Positions 57,668-64,000 of a stretch of DNA of 64,000 nucleotides are shown piece by piece. The DNA is taken from positions 1,181,559 to 1,245,558 of the forward strand of contig MEFY01000002.1 of assembly GCA_001725325.1 (NCBI GenBank). The letters run 5' to 3'. Position 1 is the stretch's first letter. Each line of letters opens with the position of its first letter. This DNA is from Leifsonia sp. SCN 70-46. GTDB taxonomy: Bacteria; Actinomycetota; Actinomycetes; Actinomycetales; Microbacteriaceae. The notes under the pieces are model-generated. The model saw nothing but the letters and a program-made list of their open reading frames with translations. It ran no database searches and had not been told where the DNA came from. Made by a program: the position numbers and the translations under genes.

Positions 57668-59467
57668 ATGTCGTCCTCGACACCCACCACCAAGGCCGTC
57701 GGCACGTTCGCCGCGATCCGCCGCCTCTACCCCTACGCCAAGCCGGCCATGCCGCGCATCTACCTCGGCATGGTCGCCGCGCTCGCCGCGGGCGTCGTCG
57801 CGCTGCTCATCCCGCAGGTGCTGCGCTCGCTCGTCGACGGGCCCCTGCAGACCGGCGACGCCGCGCAGGTGCTGCCCGCCTTCCTCATCGTGCTGGGCCT
57901 CGGGGTGCTCGAGGCCATCATGGTGTTCCTGCGCCGCACCTTCGTGCTCACCCCCGGAACCCACGTCGAGGCGCGCCTGCGCAACGCGCTCTACGAGAAG
58001 CTGCAGTACCTGCCCGTGGGATTCCACGACCGCTGGCCGAGCGGCCAGCTGCTGTCGCGCGCCATCAGCGACCTCAACCTCATCCGGCGCTGGATCTCGT
58101 TCGGCCTCGTGCTGCTCGTGGTCAACGTCGTCACGATCATCGTGGGCTTCGTCTTCCTGCTGAACATCTCGTGGGTGCTCGGCGTGCTGTTCATGGTGTG
58201 CTCGATCCCGCTGTGGATCTACGGCTACCTGTTCGAGAACAAGTACTCGATAGTGGCCCGCCGCAGCCAGGACCAGTCGGGCGACCTCGCGACCGCCGTC
58301 GAGGAGTCGGTGCACGGCATCCGCGTGCTCAAGGCGTTCGGACGCGGCAAGCACGCGCTCGAGAACTTCGCCAACCAGGCCGAGGAGCTGCGCGGCACCG
58401 AGATCGAGAAGGCGAAGGCCATCGCGGGCATCTGGCTGTGGCTGCTGCTCGTGCCCGACGTGACGTTCGCGCTGTGCCTGCTGGGCGGCGTGTGGCTCGC
58501 CGTCGGCGGGCAGCTCACCGTGGGCGAGCTCGTCGCGTTCTTCGCGACCGCGACCGTGCTGCGCTGGCCCGTCGAGTCGATCGGCTTCCTGCTGTCGATG
58601 ACGTTCGACACCCGCGCGGCGGCCGACCGCTTCTTCGAGGTCATGGACTCCGAGAACACGATCGTCGACCCCGCGGAGCCCAAGACCGTCGCGAACCCGA
58701 AGGGGCGCCTCGTCTTCGACGACGTGCACTTCCGCTACCAGGACTCGCCCGACAACGTGCCCGACCTCATCGACGGCGTCGACCTCGCCATCGAGCCGGG
58801 CGAGACCATGGCGCTCGTGGGGCTCACGGGCTCCGGGAAGTCCACGATCACGGCGCTCACGACGCGCCTCTACGACGTGACGGGCGGCAGCGTGTCGGTC
58901 GACGGCGTCGACATCCGCGAGCTCTCGCTCGTCGAGCTGCGCTCCCTCCTGGCCATGGCCTTCGAGGATGCGACGCTCTTCTCCGCGAGCGTGCGCGACA
59001 ACGTCCTGCTCGGCCGCCCCGACGCGACCGAGGCCGACCTCGCCGAGGCGCTCGACATCGCCCAGGCCGGGTTCGTGCACGACCTGCCCCAGGGCCTCGA
59101 CACCAAGGTGGGCGAGGAGGGCCTCTCGCTCTCCGGCGGACAGCGGCAGCGACTCGCGCTCGCCCGCGCCGTCGCCGCACGGCCGTCGGTGCTCGTGCTC
59201 GACGACCCGCTGTCGGCGCTCGACGTCGACACCGAGGCCATGGTCGAGGCCGCGCTGCGCAAGGTGCTCACGACCACCACGGCGCTCATCGTCGCGCACC
59301 GGCCCTCCACGGTCATGCTCGCCGACCGCGTCGCGCTGCTCGAGAACGGGCGCATCACCGCCGTCGGCAAGCACTCCGACCTGCTCGCCTCGAGCGAGCA
59401 CTACCGGTTCGTGATCTCGAGCCTCGAGGACGAAGAGAAGCGTGAGAGGACGGAGGCCGCCCGATGA
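57668..59467 (+). CDS. ABC exporter half-transporter, degenerate-site subunit
   Basis: 599 residues: six membrane helices (about 30-310), then an ATPase domain. Walker A is GLTGSGKST and the signature [11 protein letters not shown]. Walker B reads [12 protein letters not shown], with Asp where the catalytic Glu should be, and the Q-loop position reads AFEDATLF, lacking Gln. The switch His (IVAHRPST) is present. It pairs with the next gene, overlapped by 4 nt, as a heterodimeric exporter of drugs or lipids. Confidence 0.93.
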   Translation: MSSSTPTTKAVGTFAAIRRLYPYAKPAMPRIYLGMVAALAAGVVALLIPQVLRSLVDGPLQTGDAAQVLPAFLIVLGLGVLEAIMVFLRRTFVLTPGTHVEARLRNALYEKLQYLPVGFHDRWPSGQLLSRAISDLNLIRRWISFGLVLLVVNVVTIIVGFVFLLNISWVLGVLFMVCSIPLWIYGYLFENKYSIVARRSQDQSGDLATAVEESVHGIRVLKAFGRGKHALENFANQAEELRGTEIEKAKAIAGIWLWLLLVPDVTFALCLLGGVWLAVGGQLTVGELVAFFATATVLRWPVESIGFLLSMTFDTRAAADRFFEVMDSENTIVDPAEPKTVANPKGRLVFDDVHFRYQDSPDNVPDLIDGVDLAIEPGETMALVGLTGSGKSTITALTTRLYDVTGGSVSVDGVDIRELSLVELRSLLAMAFEDATLFSASVRDNVLLGRPDATEADLAEALDIAQAGFVHDLPQGLDTKVGEEGLSLSGGQRQRLALARAVAARPSVLVLDDPLSALDVDTEAMVEAALRKVLTTTTALIVAHRPSTVMLADRVALLENGRITAVGKHSDLLASSEHYRFVISSLEDEEKRERTEAAR

Positions 59468-61272
59468 GCAACATCTCAGGAGTGGAGGGCGAGGAGCGCT
59501 CCGACTACACGAAGGCGGAGAGCCGCCAGATCCGGCAGCGCTCGCTGCGGCTGCTCGGCTCGCTCATCCGGCCGGTGCGGCGCACGGTCATTCTCACCAT
59601 GATCGTCGTCGTGGTGAGCACCGCAGCCCAGGTCGCCGGGCCCGCGTTCATCGCGTTCGGCATCGACAACGGCCTGCCCGCGGCGATCAAGCAGGACTGG
59701 ATGCCGCTGTGGCTCGCGGTCGTCGCGTACCTGTTCACGGGCCTCGTGGGCGCGCTGCTCATCGCGTGGTACACCGTGCTCACGGCGCGCGTGAGCCAGG
59801 CGATCCTGTTCGACCTGCGCAAGCGCGTGTTCCTGCACACGCAGCGCCTGTCGCTCGACTTCCACGAGAGCTACACGTCGGGCCGCATCATCGCGCGCCA
59901 GACGAGCGACCTCGACGCGATCCGGGAGCTGCTCGACTCGGGCATCAACCAGCTCGTGCAGGGCGCGCTCTACATGCTGTTCATCGCGATAGCGATGTTC
60001 TCGCTCGACTGGGTGAGCGGCCTCGTGCTGTTCGGATCGCTCGTCCCGCTCGCGCTGCTCACGCGGTGGTTCCAGGTGCAGTCGCAGCGGTTCTTCCGCG
60101 ACACGCGCACCGCCTCGGCCCGCCTCATCGTGCAGTTCGTCGAGACGATGACGGGCATCCGCGCCGTCAAGGCGTTCCGCAAGGAGAAGCGCAACGAGAA
60201 GCAGTTCGGCGAGCTCGTCGAGGACTACCGCGCGACCAACTTCAAGGTCATCCAGCTGTTCGGCATCTTCGACCCGGGGCTCGTGCTCATCGGCAACCTC
60301 GCGCTCGCCGTCGTGCTGCTCGTGGGCGGGCTGCGCGTCGCCGGGGGAGCGCTCGAGATCGGCGCGCTGCTCGCGGCCCTGCTGTACTCGCGCCAGTTCT
60401 TCGCGCCCGCGCAGGAGATGGCGATGTTCTACAACTCGTACCAGTCGGCGGCCGCGGCGCTCGAGAAGATCTCGGGCGTGCTCGAGGAGAAGCCCTCGGT
60501 GCCCGACCCCACGCGCCCCATCGACCTGCGCAAGGCCAGCGGCCGCGTGACGTTCGACGGCGTGGAGTTCGCGTACAAGGCCGACCGCGTCGTGCTGCCC
60601 GAGTTCGACCTCGAGATCCCCGCGGGCCAGACCATCGCGCTCGTGGGCTCGACGGGTGCCGGCAAGTCCACGCTCGCCAAGCTCATCTCGCGGTTCTACG
60701 ACCCGAGCAAGGGCAGGGTGTCGCTCGACGGCGTCGACCTGCGCAAGCTGCACCCCAAAGACCTGCGCCGCGCGATCGTCATGGTCACGCAGGAGGCGTA
60801 CCTGTTCTCGGGCACGGTCGCCGACAACATCGCTCTCGGCAAGCCGCAGGCGACGCGCGACGAGATCGTCGCCGCGGCGAAGGCCGTGGGCGCGCACGAG
60901 TTCATCGAGTCGCTGCCGAACGGCTACGAGACCGACGTGAACAAGCGCGGCGGGCGCGTGTCGGCCGGCCAGCGGCAGCTGCTGTCGTTCGCGCGCGCGT
61001 TCATCGCCGACCCCGTCGTGCTCATCCTCGACGAGGCGACCGCGTCGCTCGACATCCCTTCGGAACGGCTCGTGCAGGAGGGCCTGCAGACCCTCCTCGC
61101 CGACCGCACCGCGATCATCATCGCGCACCGCCTCTCGACCGTCGCGATCGCCGACCGCGTGCTCGTCATGGAGCACGGCCGCATCGTCGAGGACGGCACG
61201 CCGGCCGAGCTCATCGCGGGCACGGGGAGGTTCGCGCAGCTGCACGCGGCCTGGCGCGACTCGCTCGTGTAG
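59464..61272 (+). CDS. ABC exporter half-transporter, canonical ATPase subunit
   Basis: 602 residues: six membrane helices then an ATPase domain. Walker A is [10 protein letters not shown]-loop [10 protein letters not shown], Walker [13 protein letters not shown] with the catalytic Glu, and switch His IIAHRLST. Its signature is VSAGQRQ rather than LSGGQ, so it supplies the weak half of the site built on the partner's Walker motifs. ATG 59464 overlaps the previous gene (ATGA). Confidence 0.94.
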   Translation: MSNISGVEGEERSDYTKAESRQIRQRSLRLLGSLIRPVRRTVILTMIVVVVSTAAQVAGPAFIAFGIDNGLPAAIKQDWMPLWLAVVAYLFTGLVGALLIAWYTVLTARVSQAILFDLRKRVFLHTQRLSLDFHESYTSGRIIARQTSDLDAIRELLDSGINQLVQGALYMLFIAIAMFSLDWVSGLVLFGSLVPLALLTRWFQVQSQRFFRDTRTASARLIVQFVETMTGIRAVKAFRKEKRNEKQFGELVEDYRATNFKVIQLFGIFDPGLVLIGNLALAVVLLVGGLRVAGGALEIGALLAALLYSRQFFAPAQEMAMFYNSYQSAAAALEKISGVLEEKPSVPDPTRPIDLRKASGRVTFDGVEFAYKADRVVLPEFDLEIPAGQTIALVGSTGAGKSTLAKLISRFYDPSKGRVSLDGVDLRKLHPKDLRRAIVMVTQEAYLFSGTVADNIALGKPQATRDEIVAAAKAVGAHEFIESLPNGYETDVNKRGGRVSAGQRQLLSFARAFIADPVVLILDEATASLDIPSERLVQEGLQTLLADRTAIIIAHRLSTVAIADRVLVMEHGRIVEDGTPAELIAGTGRFAQLHAAWRDSLV

Positions 61273-61317
61273 AGAATCCTGTTTCTGTTCCGACCCATCG
61301 GTGAAAGGAGCACGACA

Positions 61318-61776
61318 ATGACAACGACAATCACCCCCTTCCTCTGGTTCGACAACGACGCGGAGGAGGCGTTCGCGTTCTACGCGACGCTGTTCCCCGA
61401 GACGCGGCTCGTCGACGGATCGCGCGGCCCCGACGGCGCGTTCTTCTTCGGCACGTTCGAGCTGCTCGGCAAGCGGGTCATGGCGATGAACGCCGGGCCG
61501 GTCTTCCCGCACACCGAGGCGTTCTCGTTCTTCACGATGGTCGACGACCAGTCCGAGGTCGACCGCCTGTGGGACGCCCTCACCGCCGACGGCGGCGAGG
61601 AGTCGCAGTGCGGCTGGCTCAAGGACAGGTTCGGCGTCTCGTGGCAGATCGTGCCCGAGGCCCTCATGCGCCTGCAGCAGGGTCCGGATGCGGCGGCGGC
61701 CCAGCGCGTCACGCAGGCCATGCTCGGCATGCGCAAGATCATCGTGGCCGACCTCGAGGCCGCCTACGCGGGCTGA
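61318..61776 (+). CDS. PhnB-like VOC protein (3-demethylubiquinone methyltransferase-like fold)
   Basis: 152 residues. It begins TPFLWFDNDAEEAFAFYATL, then FELLGKRVMAMNAGP and DRFGVSWQIVPEAL, the pattern of the PhnB/DUF1338-type VOC family. Enzymatic activity is unknown for most members. A strong AAAGGAG lies 7 nt before the ATG. A long hairpin follows. Confidence 0.85.
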   Translation: MTTTITPFLWFDNDAEEAFAFYATLFPETRLVDGSRGPDGAFFFGTFELLGKRVMAMNAGPVFPHTEAFSFFTMVDDQSEVDRLWDALTADGGEESQCGWLKDRFGVSWQIVPEALMRLQQGPDAAAAQRVTQAMLGMRKIIVADLEAAYAG

Positions 61777-61783
61777 TCCCCGT

Positions 61784-61855
61784 CGCATCCTGCGGGCAGG
61801 TCGGCGAGGTGCGGCGAACGTTCCGCGCACCTCGCACGCCTGCGCGCAGGATGCG
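61784..61855. terminator. Long nested hairpin between convergent genes
   Basis: Outer stem CGCATCCTGCG/CGCAGGATGCG (61784-61794 with 61845-61855), then GCAGG/CCTGC, then GCGAGGTGCG/CGCACCTCGC (61804-61813 with 61826-61835), with GAACGTTC at the tip. It is positioned to end transcription from both sides. Confidence 0.8.
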
Positions 61856-61861
61856 GGCTCG

Positions 61862-62173
61862 CTACGGGGTGTGCCGGGCGAGCTCGAGGTCGACGCGGTA
61901 CACGCCGTCGCGGCTCCAGCGCAGGGGCGTGCCCTCCGCGCGGTAGTGCTCGAGCGCGCGCGTCTCATGATCGACCGGGGGATGCCCGCTCGCCCGTACG
62001 ACGCGCCACCAGGGCTGGTCCGACCCGTAGTGCGCCATGACGGTGCCGACCGCACGCGCAGCGCGGGAGCCGATGGCGGCCGCGACGTCGCTGTACGCCA
62101 TGACCCTGCCCTCGGGGATGGACTCGACGACCGCGAGCACAGCGGAGATGAAGTCCGGGGCCGGACTACGCAC
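61862..62173 (-). CDS. Alkyltransferase-like protein (MGMT family, no acceptor cysteine)
   Basis: 103 residues: only the DNA-binding C-terminal domain of O6-alkylguanine DNA alkyltransferase (IPEGRVMAYSDVAAAIGS, AVGTVMAH). The PCHR active site reads PWWRVVRASG, so the alkyl-accepting Cys is Trp. Such proteins bind alkylated guanine and hand it to nucleotide excision repair. The GTG at 62173 lies 8 nt inside the upstream GNAT gene. Confidence 0.88.
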   Translation of the reverse strand: MRSPAPDFISAVLAVVESIPEGRVMAYSDVAAAIGSRAARAVGTVMAHYGSDQPWWRVVRASGHPPVDHETRALEHYRAEGTPLRWSRDGVYRVDLELARHTP

Positions 62174-62624
62174 TGAGCTTGAGCTCGCCGATGCTCTCGC
62201 CGTACTGGGTCTCGCCCACGATGCTGAAGCCCACGCGCAGGAAGAACTGCTCGGGGCCGTCCTCTCCGGGCTCCCAGATGGCCGTGAGGCGCTCGAAGCC
62301 GCGGCTGCGGGCCTCGTCGGCGAGGGCCCACACGGCGAACTTGCCGACACCCGTGCCCTGGGCATCCGACGCGACGGTCACGCGCCAGACGCAGCTGCGG
62401 AACTCGGGCTGCAGGGCCTCCGGGTCGAAGTTGCCGCGGATGAACCCCACGACCTTGTCGCCCTCGAGCACGACCCGCGGCCACGACGTGACGGGGTTGA
62501 GGAAGCTGTCGGCGATGGCGTAGGAGGGAGGCGTGACGAACTGCTCCTGCCCGCGGCGCAGCGTCAGATTGTTCGCCGCGACGATGGTCTTGGCGGACAG
62601 TTCTTCGAGTCGCAGTTCAGCCAT
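62166..62624 (-). CDS. GNAT-family N-acetyltransferase
   Basis: 152 residues with acetyl-CoA motif A as VASDAQGTGVGKFAVWAL and a C-terminal FFLRVGFSIVGE. The substrate is unknown. The start at 62624 is 23 nt from the 24-bp palindrome that also faces icd. It overlaps the alkyltransferase-like gene by 8 nt, so the two form an operon. Confidence 0.85.
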   Translation of the reverse strand: MAELRLEELSAKTIVAANNLTLRRGQEQFVTPPSYAIADSFLNPVTSWPRVVLEGDKVVGFIRGNFDPEALQPEFRSCVWRVTVASDAQGTGVGKFAVWALADEARSRGFERLTAIWEPGEDGPEQFFLRVGFSIVGETQYGESIGELKLSA

Positions 62625-62647
62625 GCGAACAGCGTAACAGCACCCAA

Positions 62648-62671
62648 AAGTATCTCGATATCGAGATACTT
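62648..62671. promoter_or_regulatory. Perfect 24-bp palindrome between GNAT and icd
   Basis: AAGTATCTCGAT followed at once by its exact complement ATCGAGATACTT. It is the longest gapless perfect palindrome I see in the window. It lies where the -35 of an icd promoter with -10 TATGCT (62683-62688) would fall, and 23 nt upstream of the divergent GNAT start. It is probably an operator for a dimeric regulator. Confidence 0.75.
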
Positions 62672-62719
62672 CGATGAGCGAGTATGCTGTTCTCGGCCCA
62701 AAAGACTAAGGAGTTCAGC

Positions 62720-63934
62720 TTGCCCAAGATCAAGGTAGAAGGCACCGTCGTCGAGCTCGACGGCGACGAGATGACGCGCATCATCTGGCAGAAGATCAAG
62801 GACACCCTGATCCACCCGTACCTCGACATCAACCTCGAGTACTACGACCTCGGCATCGAGCACCGCGACGCGACCGACGACCAGGTCACGATCGACGCGG
62901 CCCACGCCATCCAGAAGCACGGCGTCGGCGTCAAGTGCGCGACGATCACGCCCGACGAGGCGCGCGTCGAGGAGTTCGGCCTCAAGAAGATGTGGAAGAG
63001 CCCGAACGGCACCATCCGCAACATCCTCGGCGGCGTCATCTTCCGCGAGCCGATCATCATCTCGAACATCCCGCGCCTGGTGCCCGGATGGAACAAGCCC
63101 ATCATCATCGGCCGCCACGCGTTCGGCGACCAGTACCGGGCCACCGACTTCCGCTTCGCGGGCGCGGGCAAGCTCGAGGTGAGCTTCACGCCGGAGGACG
63201 GTTCCGAGCCCCTCAAGTTCGAGGTCTTCCAGGCGCCCGGCGACGGCGTCGCCCAGGTGCAGTACAACCTCGACGAGTCGATCCAGGACTTCGCGCGCGC
63301 CTCGCTCAACTACGGCCTCTCGCGCAACTACCCCGTGTACCTCTCCACGAAGAACACCATCCTCAAGGCGTACGACGGCCGCTTCAAGGACATCTTCGAG
63401 GAGATCTTCGTCACGGAGTTCAAGGAGAAGTTCGACGCCGCCGGCCTGACCTACGAGCACCGCCTCATCGACGACATGGTCGCCTCGGCCATGAAGTGGG
63501 AGGGCGGCTACGTCTGGGCGTGCAAGAACTACGACGGCGACGTGCAGTCCGACACCGTCGCCCAGGGCTTCGGCTCGCTCGGCCTCATGACCTCTGTGCT
63601 CTCCGTGCCGGACGGCTCGGTCGTCGAGGCGGAGGCCGCGCACGGCACGGTCACGCGCCACTACCGCCAGCACCAGCAGGGCAAGCCCACGTCGACCAAC
63701 CCCATCGCGTCGATCTACGCGTGGACCCGTGGCCTGTCGCACCGCGCAAAGCTCGACAACAACCCCGAGCTCGCGACGTTCGCCGAGACCCTCGAGGATG
63801 TCGTCATCAAGTCGGTCGAGGCCGGGCACATGACGAAGGACCTCGCGCTCCTCGTCGGCCCCGACCAGAAGTGGGAGACCACCGAGGAGTTCCTCGACAC
63901 GCTCGACAAGAACCTCGCGGCCAGGCTCGCCTAG
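62720..63934 (+). CDS. icd: NADP-dependent isocitrate dehydrogenase
   Basis: 404 residues, the homodimeric eukaryotic-like NADP-IDH class ([20 protein letters not shown] start; [34 protein letters not shown]). It converts isocitrate to 2-oxoglutarate in the TCA cycle. TTG 62720 is chosen over ATG 62684 because AAGGAG (62709-62714) sits 5 nt before it and it matches the family N-terminus. A strong terminator follows. Confidence 0.96.
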   Translation: MPKIKVEGTVVELDGDEMTRIIWQKIKDTLIHPYLDINLEYYDLGIEHRDATDDQVTIDAAHAIQKHGVGVKCATITPDEARVEEFGLKKMWKSPNGTIRNILGGVIFREPIIISNIPRLVPGWNKPIIIGRHAFGDQYRATDFRFAGAGKLEVSFTPEDGSEPLKFEVFQAPGDGVAQVQYNLDESIQDFARASLNYGLSRNYPVYLSTKNTILKAYDGRFKDIFEEIFVTEFKEKFDAAGLTYEHRLIDDMVASAMKWEGGYVWACKNYDGDVQSDTVAQGFGSLGLMTSVLSVPDGSVVEAEAAHGTVTRHYRQHQQGKPTSTNPIASIYAWTRGLSHRAKLDNNPELATFAETLEDVVIKSVEAGHMTKDLALLVGPDQKWETTEEFLDTLDKNLAARLA

Positions 63935-63944
63935 CCACGAGACG

Positions 63945-63978
63945 ACGAGAGCCCCGGGCGGATGCCCGGGGCTCTCGT
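63945..63978 (+). terminator. Terminator after icd
   Basis: A perfect 15-bp stem (ACGAGAGCCCCGGGC and complement) with loop GGAT, 10 nt after the icd stop. Confidence 0.9.
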
Positions 63979-64000
63979 GTTCGGGGGGACTACTCCGCGG

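Noticed and set aside
62684..62719. ATG 62684 as icd start
   Set aside because: It lies in the -10 region (TATGCT) and adds 12 residues absent from the family; TTG 62720 has AAGGAG at the right distance.
63990..64000. 3' end of a minus-strand gene at the window edge (TAG at 63990-63992)
   Set aside because: Only two codons are visible; too little to support a gene.

Overview
The window is a contiguous piece of a high-GC actinobacterial chromosome. The gene repertoire and order point to Microbacteriaceae (Micrococcales). Evidence includes the 6C small RNA, an Rv2578c-type radical SAM gene and a DUF222/HNH gene each with an actinobacterial SOS box, lysC with a nested start, GuaB3, and the order pcrA ... 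sucC-sucD ... DUF6350(perM-like)-purN-purH, which is also found in mycobacteria. Many genes have a TANNNT hexamer 6-8 nt before the start codon, the signature of leaderless transcription. I see no prophage, insertion sequence, rRNA or CRISPR. Most of the window is core chromosome.

Layout. 1-3394: 3' end of dnaX, then recR and aspartokinase lysC. 3395-10324: a DUF222/HNH gene wedged between lysC and asd, a VanZ-like protein without a normal start codon, an SGNH lipoprotein, an ECF sigma factor with a membrane partner, and mqo. 10347-14262: SOS-boxed radical SAM gene, orphan response regulator, tdk, a VOC protein, tRNA-Pro(CGG) and a metallophosphoesterase. 14259-21223: class A PBP with PASTA, DUF4177, RidA, a divergent MurE-like ligase, acs and the 6C RNA. 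21257-28847: a 1280-residue secreted modular protein, a two-gene Tad remnant (tadA, tadB-like) and an ABC-F protein. 28861-37954: guaB3, glpD, membrane proteins, a K+/H+ antiporter pair, SURF1-like, DUF3817 and guaA. 37955-38331: gene-free, with a palindromic element and a perfect 15-bp minisatellite. 38332-47118: BI-1 family protein, two small membrane proteins, GDPD, pcrA, an RNB ribonuclease, an MFS exporter, an MpaB-like protein and a second copy of the palindromic element. 47119-56119: sucCD, two tandem secreted alpha/beta-hydrolase lipoproteins, membrane proteins and purNH. 56177-61272: a membrane-fused dimethylargininase, a 29-codon leader ORF and a heterodimeric ABC exporter. 61318-64000: PhnB-like protein, alkyltransferase-like protein, GNAT and icd.

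How the genes work together. Central metabolism is well represented: the TCA cycle (mqo, sucCD, icd), acetate activation (acs) and glycerol phosphate use (GDPD, glpD). Purine synthesis is represented by purN, purH, guaA and guaB3, and the aspartate family by lysC and asd. DNA maintenance includes dnaX, recR, pcrA, alkyltransferase-like protein and two SOS-boxed genes. Envelope genes include the PBP, a MurE-like ligase and large secreted proteins.

The observations most worth following up are the leader ORF ending in an Arg-Pro-Arg motif before the ABC exporter, the VanZ ORF that needs an AUC start or stop readthrough, the 57-bp palindromic repeat with its adjacent minisatellite, the divergent MurE-like ligase, the cysteine-free GuaB3, and the 24-bp perfect palindrome in front of icd.
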